Numbered from the stretch's first letter, positions 1 through 8,815 are shown. The stretch: DNA of 64,000 bases from an uncultured Anaeromusa sp. (GCF_963668665.1 NZ_OY764902.1:434001-498000); one strand, 5' to 3'. The notes: a model not told the origin generated them from the sequence alone. Translations and numbers: made by a program.

Positions 1-1
1 A

Positions 2-1591
2 ATTCCTGAAGAAATGGCTCAAGCGCACCGACGCGGAGATATCCATATTCACGATCTGGATTTTTACGGCAAAACCCTGACTTGCGTGCAAATCCCGTTG
101 GGAAAATTACTGCATTCCGGTTTTAATAACGGTCATGGCTTTATTCGCTCTCCGAAGCGGCCAGCCAGTGCGACCGCGTTGGCCGCGATTATCTTGCAAA
201 GCAGTCAGAATGATATGCATGGCGGACAAAGCTTTGCTTTTTTTGATCGCGATATGGCGCCGTTTATGGAGCAGGCTAGTGAAGAAGAAGTCTATCAAGC
301 CATGGAGGCATTGATTTACAACCTCAATTCCATGCACAGCCGAGCTGGAGCGCAGGTTCCTTTTTCCAGTTTGAATATCGGCACTGATACGTCGCCGGCT
401 GGTCGCAGTGTAATCAAAAATGTTCTCTTAGCTTATGAAAAAGGTTTGGGACGAGGTGAAAATCCGATTTTCCCGAACATCATTTTCCGAATTCAAGAGG
501 GCGTTAACTTTAATCCTGGTGATCCCAACTATGATTTGTTTCAATTAGCTATGCGCGTAGCTTCCCAGAGATTGAATCCTACGTTTAGTTTTATGGATTC
601 TTCTTTTAACGCACCTTACGGGGATCAGGTTGGCTATATGGGGTGTCGCACCCGGACGATGGCGAACTGTTGCGGACCGGAGGTTACCGACGGCAGAGGC
701 AATCTCAGCTTTACTACCATTAATCTGCCGCGCTTGGGCATCAAGGCGGAACGGGATTTGATGAAGTTCTATCAAAGTTTGTCCGATTTGATCGATTTGA
801 CCTGCGAGCAGCTGTATCATCGCTATCAAGTGCAGGCGAATTTAAAAGTCAAAGACATGCCATTTTTGATGGGGCAGCATTTATATTTGGAATCGGAAAC
901 ACTCAAACCGAACGATACAATTGAATCGGTGATTAAACACGGTACCTTGTCGGTAGGTTTTATCGGGTTGGCGGAAACCTTGATTGCTCTTACCGGCGCT
1001 CACCATGGCGAGGACGAAGAATCAAGGGCTTTAGGAGAAGAGATTGTCTCTTTTATGCGTGATAAAGTCGACAAGGCGATTGATAAGTACGGCTTGAATT
1101 ATTCTTTGCTGGCTACGCCTGCAGAAGGCCTGTCCGGTCGTTTTTTGCGCATGGACCGTAAAGAGTATGGCATCATTCCTGGCGTGACGGATCGCGATTA
1201 TTATACGAACTCGTTCCATGTACCTGTATATTATCCGATTAATGCCTTTGAAAAGGTGCGCATTGAAGGCCCTTACCACAAAATGACCAATGCCGGCCAC
1301 ATCAGTTATGTGGAATTTAGTTCGCCGCCGGTTAATAATTTAGCAGCGGTGGAAGCAGTGTTGCGGCATATGAAGGATAATGACTTTGGCTATGCGGGTA
1401 TTAATTTTCCTGTGGATTTTTGCCAAAAGTGCGGTTATTTAGGGGTTATTGAGACTGAGTCCTGCCCATCCTGCAGCGCTACTTCGGTGCGGCGCGTGCG
1501 TCGGATTACCGGCTATTTGAGTACTACCGAACGGTTTAATGATTCCAAACAACAGGAACTCAATGAACGTGTCAGTCATTTTCGGAAATGA
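2..1591 (+). CDS. nrdD: Anaerobic (class III) ribonucleoside-triphosphate reductase, 3' part
   Basis: The glycyl-radical enzyme reduces ribonucleoside triphosphates to dNTPs without oxygen. The frame is open from base 2, so the start and any N-terminal ATP-cone lie outside the window; 529 residues are visible. GDIHIHDLD near the beginning is a family hallmark. At the C-terminus four zinc-binding cysteines (CQKC about residue 474, CPSC about 488) precede the radical-glycine motif RITGYL, whose Gly is about residue 504, some 25 residues from the end as in other NrdD proteins. The activase gene nrdG follows after 29 nt, which supports the call. The internal ATG at 14 is not the real start. Confidence 0.96.
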   Translation: MPEEMAQAHRRGDIHIHDLDFYGKTLTCVQIPLGKLLHSGFNNGHGFIRSPKRPASATALAAIILQSSQNDMHGGQSFAFFDRDMAPFMEQASEEEVYQAMEALIYNLNSMHSRAGAQVPFSSLNIGTDTSPAGRSVIKNVLLAYEKGLGRGENPIFPNIIFRIQEGVNFNPGDPNYDLFQLAMRVASQRLNPTFSFMDSSFNAPYGDQVGYMGCRTRTMANCCGPEVTDGRGNLSFTTINLPRLGIKAERDLMKFYQSLSDLIDLTCEQLYHRYQVQANLKVKDMPFLMGQHLYLESETLKPNDTIESVIKHGTLSVGFIGLAETLIALTGAHHGEDEESRALGEEIVSFMRDKVDKAIDKYGLNYSLLATPAEGLSGRFLRMDRKEYGIIPGVTDRDYYTNSFHVPVYYPINAFEKVRIEGPYHKMTNAGHISYVEFSSPPVNNLAAVEAVLRHMKDNDFGYAGINFPVDFCQKCGYLGVIETESCPSCSATSVRRVRRITGYLSTTERFNDSKQQELNERVSHFRK

Positions 1592-1620
1592 TTGTCAAAA
1601 CAAGGGAAGTGTAATGGGTT

Positions 1621-2118
1621 ATGATTCGGTGTGCGGATATTCTAGATGAATCCATTGTAGATGGTGAAGGAATCCGGCTTGCGGTATTTTTGCAGGGTTG
1701 TCCAAGACGCTGTGAGGGTTGCCACAATCCGGCGCTCCTTCCGGTTGACGGCGGTACGGAGTGGGAAGAAGGCTGCCTGGTACAAGAGATTTTGAAGCGG
1801 CTGACCCCCTTGCATAAGGGGATTACCTTTAGTGGCGGCGATCCCCTGCTGCAGGCGGAAGCGCTTGAAATTGTGCTGGCTGAACTGCGCATGCGGCGTT
1901 CGGAGATGGATATCTGGCTTTATACGGGCTATGTATATGAGGAAATCAGCCATTTGCCGGCTTTGCGCTGGGTGGATGTGCTAGTTGACGGCCCTTTTGT
2001 GCAAAGTGAAAGGGATTTGACCTTGCCATATCGCGGTTCGCGCAATCAACGGATTTTGGATGTGCGTAAAAGCCGTGAGGCTGGCTGCGCCGTGGCGTAT
2101 GTATTGGCGGCGCGCTAA
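1621..2118 (+). CDS. nrdG: Anaerobic ribonucleotide reductase activating protein (radical SAM)
   Basis: NrdG uses S-adenosylmethionine and a 4Fe-4S cluster to generate the glycyl radical on NrdD. The 165-residue length is usual. The cluster cysteines are C27, C31 and C34 in GCPRRCEGC, followed by HNP and by a GGDPL motif typical of activases. It lies 29 nt downstream of nrdD, as expected for a co-transcribed enzyme and activase pair. polC starts 29 nt after its stop with no visible terminator, so the three genes may share a transcript. Confidence 0.95.
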   Translation: MIRCADILDESIVDGEGIRLAVFLQGCPRRCEGCHNPALLPVDGGTEWEEGCLVQEILKRLTPLHKGITFSGGDPLLQAEALEIVLAELRMRRSEMDIWLYTGYVYEEISHLPALRWVDVLVDGPFVQSERDLTLPYRGSRNQRILDVRKSREAGCAVAYVLAAR

Positions 2119-2147
2119 GCAATCACTTTCCTAAGGAAGGGATTTTC

Positions 2148-5100
2148 ATGCATCAGTATTGTATTATACCGGAAAGCCAAGAGTCGTTTTTGCAGTTTTT
2201 GCAGCCCTTGGTTTTGCCGCAAGAAGAAAAAACCAGGCTGTGTTCGGCTAGGATCGCCAAGGTGGATGTGAATACGCAAGACTTGTCTTGGGTTGTGCAT
2301 TTGGAGGTAGAGCGCCTGTTGGCGGCGCAGACGCTGCAGCAGCTATCCCAAAGCCTATGCCAATGCTGCGGCTTAAAAACAGTGCGTTTTGTGCAGCTGC
2401 CTGGACGGCTTGAGGACTATCTGCAATTGCATTGGCCGGATGTTTGCGAGTTGGTTTCTGGAACTCAGCCGGCCCTGAAAAGGCTGCTAACGTCTTCCGG
2501 CTGGGAATGGAAAGACGATTGTCTCACTCTGAATTTGCAAGGGTCTTTGGCAGCGGAATTAGCAGAAAGCCAAAATGTGGCCGCGAAGCTGCAGCGTTGG
2601 ATTGAAGAAAGCTTTCAACGTCAATGTCGCGTTTTTTGCAACATTACACAGGCGGAACTGGTTGCGGCGCAACCGGAGGAAGCATTGACTCCAGAATACC
2701 TAGCCGCCTTAGAAATGGTACAGGAGCAGCAAAAAAGCGGCGGCGAAGGAACTGGGAAAAAGAGCAGTATCTATTTTGGACGATCTTTATCTAAAGAAAA
2801 GGTACAGCCTTTGTCGCTGATTCAAGATGAGGAGAAATCCGTTATTGTCGAAGGCGAATTGAGTCAGGTCGATATTCGCGAATTGCGGACCGGACGATTT
2901 CTGATGACCTTTGATGTAGGGGATCCCTTAGGCGGCATTGCTGGCAAGGTGTTTTTTGACGATGGAGAAAGCTGCCGCAAAGCAGTGGGTGATGTGAAGG
3001 ACGGTTTGCGAGTTCGCTTGCGGGGCAAGGTACAGTATGATAAATTCAGCAATGATCTTGTTTTGTTTGCTGACAGCATGAATCGCGCGGATAAAGCCTT
3101 GCGTCAAGATGAAAACGTGGAAAAACGAATTGAACTGCATGCGCATACGCGGATGAGCAATATGGACGGCATGGTATCGGCGAAAGAGCTGATTAAAACG
3201 GCGGCGCGCTGGGGACATCCGGCCATTGCAATTACCGACCATGGCGTTGTGCAGTCTTTTCCAGAAGCGCAGAAGGTGGCGGGAGACTGCGGCATCAAAG
3301 TGATTTACGGGATGGAAGGGTATTTATTCGAGCATGATATCAACCAGGCGCGGCATATTGTGATTTTGGCGAAAAATCAAGTGGGGCTGCGCAATTTATA
3401 TCGCTTGGTTTCCATTTCTCATTTGAAGTACTTGCATCGCACGCCGCGTATTCCGCGTTCCGTATTGGTGGAGCATAGGGAAGGGCTTATTTTGGGTTCG
3501 GCCTGCGAGGCGGGTGAGTTGATTCAGGCAATCGTGCATCAGGCATCGGAAAGCGAGCTGCTTAGAATTGCCGAGTTTTACGACTACCTAGAGATACAGC
3601 CTATCGGGAATAATGCGTTCTTAGTGCGGGAAGGTATTGTGCCGGACGAGGAAGGGCTGCGCAATATTAATCGCAAAGTGTGCGAATTGGCTAAAAAAGT
3701 TGGCAAGCCTGTGGTGGCTACGGGCGATGTGCATTTTCTAAACCCGGAGGATGAAGTATACCGGCGCATTTTGATGGCGGGTAAAGGCTTTTCTGATGCG
3801 GATCATCAGCCGCCTCTTTATATGCATACTACCGAGGAAATGCTGACGGAATTTTCTTATTTAGGAAAAGCCAAAGCCAAAGAAGTGGTTATTGAAGCGC
3901 CGCTGCAGGTGTCTTCGTGGATCGACGATTTCAAACCCATTCCCAACCGTCTGTTTGCGCCTGAAATCCCGGGCGCGGAAGAGAGTATTCGTTCTATGTC
4001 CTATGCCAAGGCGCGGGAATGGTACGGCGAGGAACTGCCTAAATTGGTAGAAGAGCGTCTGGAGTTTGAGCTGAAATCCATTATTGGCAACGGTTTTGCC
4101 GTGTTGTATCTGATTGCGCATAAGCTGGTGAAAAAATCGCTGGACGATGGCTATTTGGTAGGTTCCAGGGGTTCAGTAGGTTCTTCCTTTGTAGCGACCA
4201 TGAGCGGCATTACGGAGGTAAACCCCTTGCCGCCGCATTGGCGTTGTGAACACTGCTTGTACAGCGAATTTCTTACCGACGGCAGCTACGGGGGCGGCTT
4301 TGACTTGCCGGATAAAGATTGCCCGCAGTGCGGCAAACGCCTGCGCAAAGACGGACAAGATATTCCTTTTGCTGTTTTCATGGGCTTTAACGGCGACAAG
4401 GTTCCTGATATTGACTTGAATTTTTCAGGAGATTATCAACCAGTAGCTCATAAGTATACCGAGGAGCTTTTTGGTAAAGACAATGTGTTTCGCGCCGGCA
4501 CCATTGCCACGGTGGCGGACAAGACTGCCTACGGCTTTGTGAAGAACTATTTTAATGACCGGGGTCAAAATCCTCGTAATGCGCATATCAATTGTCTTGT
4601 CAGCGGCTGTACCGGCGTGCGGCGCACGACAGGGCAGCATCCTGGCGGCATTACCGTTGTGCCCCGGGATATGGACGTACATCAGTTTACGCCCATCCAG
4701 CGGCCGGCGGACGATAAAAATTCCGGAACCATAACTACTCATTTTGATTATCACTCCATTGACGCTTGCTTGGTTAAGCTAGATATTCTGGGACACGACG
4801 ATCCGACGGTCATTCGCATGCTGGAGGATTTAACCGGTATTGACGCCAAAACCATTCCCTTTGACGATCCGGTAACGATGAGCCTTTTTTCTAGTACCGA
4901 TGCAGTCGGTCTGACTCCGAAAGAACTGATGGGCAGCCCGGTGGCGACCTTTGGCATACCGGAATTTGGCACGAAGTTTGTACGGCAGATGCTGGAAGAC
5001 ACGCTGCCGACAACGTTTAGTGAATTGGTGCGCATCTCCGGCTTTTCCCATGGTACCGATGTTTGGCTGAATAATGCACAAGACTTGATTAAGGACGGTA

Positions 5101-5834
5101 CGGCCAAATTATCCGAAGCGATTTCCGCGCGGGATGACATCATGATTTACTTGATCCACAAGGGTGTAGAACCTTCGGTAGCTTTTAAGATCATGGAGGG
5201 CGTGCGTAAAGGGAAAGGCATTACTCCGGAGAATGTCGCAAAAATGAAAGAAAAAAATGTTCCGGATTGGTATGTAGAGTCTTGTCAGAAGATCAAATAC
5301 ATGTTTCCTAAGGCTCATGCGGTAGCGTATGTGATGATGGCCTTCCGCATCGCCTGGTTCAAAGTACACCATCCCTTGGCCTTTTATGCCGCTTACTTTA
5401 CGGTGCGCGCCACGGAATTTGACGCTGCCCGTATTGTTGGGGATAAGGGAAGCCTGAAAAAAGAAATGGACGTCATTGAAGCGCAGGGAAAAGAGGCCTC
5501 GGCCAAGGATAAAGCGCTCTTTACAATCATGGAAATGGCGATGGAAATGTACTTGCGTGGATTTACCTTTAAACGAATTGATTTATATGAGTCCGATGCG
5601 GATAAGTTCCGCATTGTTGACGGGGCGCTGCTGCCGCCGCTGGGGGCGCTGCAAGGCGTGGGCGGCTCGGCGGCGTTGAACTTGGTTGCCAGCCGCTGTG
5701 CGGACAGACCTTTTACTTCGCAAGAGGATTTAAAGTCGCGTTCTCGTGTTTCCAGCGCTGTTATCGAAGCGCTGCGTAATCATGGCTGCTTGGAAGGATT
5801 GCCGGAAAGTAATCAATTGATGTTGTTTGGCTGA
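2148..5834 (+). CDS. polC: DNA polymerase III alpha subunit, PolC type, without exonuclease insert
   Basis: Replicative polymerase of Bacillota. Start ATG 2148 follows AAGGAAGGG. The order seen is an N-terminal domain (1-230), OB fold (about 233-325), PHP domain beginning HAHTRMSNMDG (about 330) with TDHG and GDVHF metal motifs, a Cys4 zinc knuckle (CEHC...CPQC, about 696-726) and the polymerase core with PDIDLNFSGDYQ (about 753). It ends QLMLFG, as PolC usually does. At 1228 residues it is about 200 shorter than Bacillus PolC: GMEGYL (about 388) is followed almost directly by RHIVILAKN (about 402), exactly where the DEDDh proofreading exonuclease normally sits. The deletion is in frame and clean, so this is a variant and not a pseudogene. 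Confidence 0.96.
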   Translation: MHQYCIIPESQESFLQFLQPLVLPQEEKTRLCSARIAKVDVNTQDLSWVVHLEVERLLAAQTLQQLSQSLCQCCGLKTVRFVQLPGRLEDYLQLHWPDVCELVSGTQPALKRLLTSSGWEWKDDCLTLNLQGSLAAELAESQNVAAKLQRWIEESFQRQCRVFCNITQAELVAAQPEEALTPEYLAALEMVQEQQKSGGEGTGKKSSIYFGRSLSKEKVQPLSLIQDEEKSVIVEGELSQVDIRELRTGRFLMTFDVGDPLGGIAGKVFFDDGESCRKAVGDVKDGLRVRLRGKVQYDKFSNDLVLFADSMNRADKALRQDENVEKRIELHAHTRMSNMDGMVSAKELIKTAARWGHPAIAITDHGVVQSFPEAQKVAGDCGIKVIYGMEGYLFEHDINQARHIVILAKNQVGLRNLYRLVSISHLKYLHRTPRIPRSVLVEHREGLILGSACEAGELIQAIVHQASESELLRIAEFYDYLEIQPIGNNAFLVREGIVPDEEGLRNINRKVCELAKKVGKPVVATGDVHFLNPEDEVYRRILMAGKGFSDADHQPPLYMHTTEEMLTEFSYLGKAKAKEVVIEAPLQVSSWIDDFKPIPNRLFAPEIPGAEESIRSMSYAKAREWYGEELPKLVEERLEFELKSIIGNGFAVLYLIAHKLVKKSLDDGYLVGSRGSVGSSFVATMSGITEVNPLPPHWRCEHCLYSEFLTDGSYGGGFDLPDKDCPQCGKRLRKDGQDIPFAVFMGFNGDKVPDIDLNFSGDYQPVAHKYTEELFGKDNVFRAGTIATVADKTAYGFVKNYFNDRGQNPRNAHINCLVSGCTGVRRTTGQHPGGITVVPRDMDVHQFTPIQRPADDKNSGTITTHFDYHSIDACLVKLDILGHDDPTVIRMLEDLTGIDAKTIPFDDPVTMSLFSSTDAVGLTPKELMGSPVATFGIPEFGTKFVRQMLEDTLPTTFSELVRISGFSHGTDVWLNNAQDLIKDGTAKLSEAISARDDIMIYLIHKGVEPSVAFKIMEGVRKGKGITPENVAKMKEKNVPDWYVESCQKIKYMFPKAHAVAYVMMAFRIAWFKVHHPLAFYAAYFTVRATEFDAARIVGDKGSLKKEMDVIEAQGKEASAKDKALFTIMEMAMEMYLRGFTFKRIDLYESDADKFRIVDGALLPPLGALQGVGGSAALNLVASRCADRPFTSQEDLKSRSRVSSAVIEALRNHGCLEGLPESNQLMLFG

Positions 5835-5842
5835 GTTTAAGC

Positions 5843-5882
5843 AAAAAAGATCCCGGAACCATATGGCTCCGAGATCTTTTTT
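5843..5882. terminator. Bidirectional intrinsic terminator between polC and tpx
   Basis: The arms AAAAAAGATC and GATCTTTTTT enclose CCGGA/TCCG pairing around an ATAT loop. An A-run on one side and a T-run on the other let it work for both convergent genes. Confidence 0.85.
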
Positions 5883-5890
5883 GCTTTTTC

Positions 5891-6403
5891 TTAAGAAAGC
5901 GCTTTTACAGCCGCTAAGGCGCTGTCGAAATCAGGTGCGTCTTCTACATTGGGAACATACTGGATGTAGCGAATGACATCGTCTTTGTCGATGACGATGA
6001 CGCCGCGGGAGAGCAGGCGCAGCTCTTCGATGACAAAACCGTATTTAGAGCCAAAATCGAGGGCTTTGTGGTCCGAAAGGGTGGTAAGATTTTCGATGCC
6101 TTGAGCGGCGCAATAACGCTTGATGGCGAAGGGTAAATCCACACTGATGGAGAGAATGGCGACATCCGGGAATTTGGATGCATCTTGATTGAAAAACCGT
6201 GTCTGTGCATCGCATACAGGCGTATCAATCGATGGTACTACGCTAACGACACGGAGCTTGCCGGCTGTGTCAGACAGCGAGAAGGGCTGTAAATCTTGCG
6301 TGAGCGCTTGAAATTCCGGCGCCTTTTCACCAACTTTTAATTCCCGCCCCAAAAGGGTCAAGGGGTTTCCTTTCATTTTTAAGTAACCAGTTCGCTTTTC
6401 CAT
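5891..6403 (-). CDS. tpx: Thiol peroxidase, atypical 2-Cys peroxiredoxin
   Basis: Tpx reduces hydrogen and organic peroxides in the cytoplasm using thioredoxin. The peroxidatic cysteine is C64 in PSIDTPVCD and the resolving cysteine is C98 in KRYCAAQG, the classic Tpx pair. KGNPLTLLG near the N-terminus is also typical. The length of 170 residues is normal. The start at 6403 is set by GGAGGC just upstream on the minus strand; an in-frame ATG at 6376 has no such site. The gene stands alone, convergent with polC, and has its own promoter with a PerR/Fur-like box next to the -35 element. Confidence 0.95.
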   Translation of the reverse strand: MEKRTGYLKMKGNPLTLLGRELKVGEKAPEFQALTQDLQPFSLSDTAGKLRVVSVVPSIDTPVCDAQTRFFNQDASKFPDVAILSISVDLPFAIKRYCAAQGIENLTTLSDHKALDFGSKYGFVIEELRLLSRGVIVIDKDDVIRYIQYVPNVEDAPDFDSALAAVKALS

Positions 6404-6480
6404 GTAAAAGCCTCCTTTTATTTTTAGGTTTCATAAACAATAATCGAAGCTAAATAATAATATTTTTCAACTACACTTAT

Positions 6481-6508
6481 ATTCTATCAAACTGAGTGGA
6501 AATGTCAA
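6481..6508 (-). promoter_or_regulatory. Sigma-A type promoter of tpx
   Basis: Read on the minus strand: TTGACA (6508-6503), a 16-bp spacer, then TAGAAT (6486-6481), about 80 nt before the tpx start. Confidence 0.7.
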
Positions 6509-6523
6509 CAATAATTATTATTG
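6509..6523. promoter_or_regulatory. PerR/Fur-like 7-1-7 inverted repeat
   Basis: CAATAATTATTATTG is a perfect inverted repeat of 7-1-7 geometry directly abutting the tpx -35 box. Its core ATAATNATTAT equals the core of the Bacillus Per box. Control by a Fur-family peroxide sensor is inferred; the regulator itself is not in the window. Confidence 0.5.
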
Positions 6524-6676
6524 ATTATATAGTGAGCTATTGTTTAAAGTATTTTTCGAGCTAAAGGAATCATTTTGTTCTTAAACAAGGAAGAAAACGG
6601 TGAAAGAGCAGGGGTTTTAAAAAACGATAGCGAAAATAATTACTAGATAAAGCAAGGCAAGGCAGGAGGGGCAAAC

Positions 6677-6811
6677 ATGCGCACAAAAGGAATCAGCCGT
6701 AAAGTGATGCATCGGGAAGAAAGCCGCAAAATGGGGCGTGTGGCCATGTATATCGGTGGCGGGGTGGCGGTGATTCTCTTGCTGCTTATGGTCGGATCAG
6801 CTTTATTTTAA
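6677..6811 (+). CDS. Small single-span membrane protein, 44 residues
   Basis: ATG 6677 follows AGGAGGGG by a normal distance and the frame runs to a TAA at 6809-6811. The peptide begins MRTKGISRKVMHREESRKMG, strongly basic, followed by one hydrophobic segment (AMYIGGGVAVILLLLMVGSALF, about 23-44) reaching the C-terminus. The charge pattern predicts a cytoplasmic N-terminus with a C-terminal membrane anchor. No family is recognised. It lies 83 nt ahead of the siroheme reductase-like gene and transcribes away from tpx. Real gene status rests on the ribosome site and composition only. Confidence 0.6.
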   Translation: MRTKGISRKVMHREESRKMGRVAMYIGGGVAVILLLLMVGSALF

Positions 6812-6894
6812 GAAGGTGCTGGTCAAATTGTGACAAGCAAGGTATAATTTAAAAGAAGTTTTTTCTTAAATAATATTGATTCGCGGAGGTTGTT

Positions 6895-7566
6895 ATGACG
6901 ACACAAAAAATGGACATGCTGGAAAAAGGCGCTATTGTACAACGGGATCGCAATACCTATGCTGTTGCGCCGCATATTCCCGGAGGCATTATTTTAGATC
7001 CAGATGTATTGCATAAGATTGCAGATGTTGCGAAAAAGTACCAGGCCCAGGCGCTGAAACTAACAATGGCGCAGCGTATTGCCATTGTTGGGATCAAAGA
7101 AGAGGATATTGACAAGGTTTGGGAGGAACTGGGCATGGACAAAGGGCATGCCATTGGCCTTTGCGTGCGCAGCGTAAAAATTTGTCCGGCTACGCATTTT
7201 TGCAAGCGGGCGCAGCAAGACGGAGTAACGCTGGGGTTGGCCTTGGACGAACGCTATCACGGCATGGAACTGCCTTCTAAATTTAAAATTGCAGTTTCCG
7301 GGTGTGTAAACGCTTGTACAGAGCCAGTGCTGAAAGATATCGGCATTATTGGCTTGCCGAAAGGGTTTACGGTGCTGATGGGGGGCAACGGAGGCGTAAA
7401 GCCTCGTTTGGGCAATGAAGTGGCCCAAGGCTTGAATCAAGAGGAAGTCCTTGCTTTAGTCGATCGGATTGTGACGTATTATAAAGCAAATGCCAATAAA
7501 AACGAACGTTTAGGACGTATGATTGATCGTTTGGGGTTGGAGACGGTGCAAGGGGCGATCTTATAG
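6895..7566 (+). CDS. Small nitrite/sulfite reductase-like siroheme [4Fe-4S] protein
   Basis: A compact, single-repeat member of the nitrite/sulfite reductase superfamily, 223 residues against more than 500 in assimilatory enzymes. The siroheme/4Fe-4S ligand motif is complete: C97 and C103 (CPATHFC) with C137 and C141 (CVNAC), that is C-x5-C and C-x3-C. An N-terminal ferredoxin-like half (TYAVAPHIPGGII) precedes it. GCG-type context and length resemble the low-molecular-weight sulfite reductases of anaerobes. No separate flavin or ferredoxin partner is adjacent. The electron acceptor (sulfite, nitrite or another oxyanion) cannot be read from sequence. The start follows GGAGG. Confidence 0.8.
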   Translation: MTTQKMDMLEKGAIVQRDRNTYAVAPHIPGGIILDPDVLHKIADVAKKYQAQALKLTMAQRIAIVGIKEEDIDKVWEELGMDKGHAIGLCVRSVKICPATHFCKRAQQDGVTLGLALDERYHGMELPSKFKIAVSGCVNACTEPVLKDIGIIGLPKGFTVLMGGNGGVKPRLGNEVAQGLNQEEVLALVDRIVTYYKANANKNERLGRMIDRLGLETVQGAIL

Positions 7567-7588
7567 TTTAGGAGAAGGAGGCTCTCTC

Positions 7589-8815
7589 ATGGACCAACAG
7601 TGGATTGTGGAAACCATCAATACTATCGCCTCCATGGGGGCGGATGAGTCGGGTGCGGCCAATCGTTTGGCTTTTACGGTTGCCGATAAGGAAGCGCGGT
7701 GTTATGTCGCTTCTATAATGGAGTCTTTAGGCATGAAAGTGCGCATCGACGCCATCGGCAATGTGATTGGCAGTTTGGAGGGAACAGAGCCGCAGCTGCC
7801 GCCAGTGGCGCTGGGTTCGCACGTGGATACAGTGCCGCATGGCGGACACTATGACGGGGTTGTGGGCGTTGTGGGCGCTCTTGCCGCGGTAGGACGGTTG
7901 AAGGCGGCAGGCCCGCTGCGCCGCACGGTGGAAGTGATTGTCTTTGTTGCGGAAGAGTCTAGCCGGTTTTCTCACTCGACAATGGGCAGCAAAGCGATGA
8001 CAGGCAGTGCTAATTTGAACGCTTGGGAGCGAGCTGTAGATAGTCAAGGGGTTACCTTTCCTGCGGCGTTAGCAGCGGAAGGGCTCTCTTTTGAAAATTT
8101 AAAGCAATGTGTAATAGCGGAGCAAACCTATCAAGCTTATTTGGAACTGCATATTGATCAAAGCAAGCAGCTTGAGGAACGCGGCGCTGCTGTGGGCGTT
8201 GTGGAGGCCATTGCCGCGCCGACGCGCTTTAAAATGACAGTGACCGGTATGGCCGGTCATTCGGGAACTACGCCTATGCATGATCGATATGATGCGTTGG
8301 TTAGTGCGTCGGAGTTGGTGCTGGCTATTCGTAATATTGCTAATGATCATGCGGAAGATGATATTGTGGCGACCGTTGGAAATCTCAAAGTCTATCCTGG
8401 CGCGATGAATGTAGTGCCGGGCAAGGCGGAATTGTGGGTGGATTTGCGCGGAACTGATTACGAATACATTGTGGAAAGTCTTCAGGAAATAAAAGACGCG
8501 GCTCTTTCTATCGCGGAAGATTACGAAACGCCAGTGACCATTGAAATGCTTTCGGCGGACAAACCGGTAGCGATGGATGAGGAATTGGTTGCGGTAGCGG
8601 AAAAAGCGGCGGAAGAAGTGGGCGTTGAGTGGATGCGTTCAGTCAGCGGCGCCGGACACGACGCTATGAATATGGCTAAGATTACACCGGCTGGCATGCT
8701 TTTCGTGCGTTCCCGCGATGGCGTCAGCCATCATCCTGATGAATACGCAGCTCCTGAAGATATTGAGGCTGGTGTGCAGGTGCTTACGGTTATGCTGCGC
8801 CGGCTGCTTGCCTAA
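7589..8815 (+). CDS. M20-family Zn amidohydrolase (allantoate / N-carbamoyl amino acid hydrolase type)
   Basis: A 408-residue binuclear-zinc hydrolase of the AllC/HyuC branch, which cleaves ureido or carbamoyl groups. Metal-ligand motifs are GSHVDTVPHGG (H78, D80), HYDG (D89), FVAEESSRF and LELHID; GHSGTTPM belongs to the dimerisation/lid domain and GHDAMNMA carries the C-terminal metal ligand. ATG 7589 follows GGAGAAGGAGG and is preferred over upstream in-frame codons that overlap the previous gene. It starts 22 nt after the siroheme protein, so the two are probably co-transcribed, an odd pairing. The natural substrate is undetermined. Confidence 0.85.
   Translation: MDQQWIVETINTIASMGADESGAANRLAFTVADKEARCYVASIMESLGMKVRIDAIGNVIGSLEGTEPQLPPVALGSHVDTVPHGGHYDGVVGVVGALAAVGRLKAAGPLRRTVEVIVFVAEESSRFSHSTMGSKAMTGSANLNAWERAVDSQGVTFPAALAAEGLSFENLKQCVIAEQTYQAYLELHIDQSKQLEERGAAVGVVEAIAAPTRFKMTVTGMAGHSGTTPMHDRYDALVSASELVLAIRNIANDHAEDDIVATVGNLKVYPGAMNVVPGKAELWVDLRGTDYEYIVESLQEIKDAALSIAEDYETPVTIEMLSADKPVAMDEELVAVAEKAAEEVGVEWMRSVSGAGHDAMNMAKITPAGMLFVRSRDGVSHHPDEYAAPEDIEAGVQVLTVMLRRLLA

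Noticed and set aside
5393..5680. Reading frames on the opposite strand or in other frames within polC and other long genes
   Set aside because: They lack ribosome sites and recognisable motifs and fully overlap proteins with clear family signatures.
6823..6845. TTGTGACAA before the siroheme gene as a Rex or FNR site
   Set aside because: Only a nine-base element is present; the full 18-bp Rex palindrome or the FNR TTGAT-N4-ATCAA pattern is absent.
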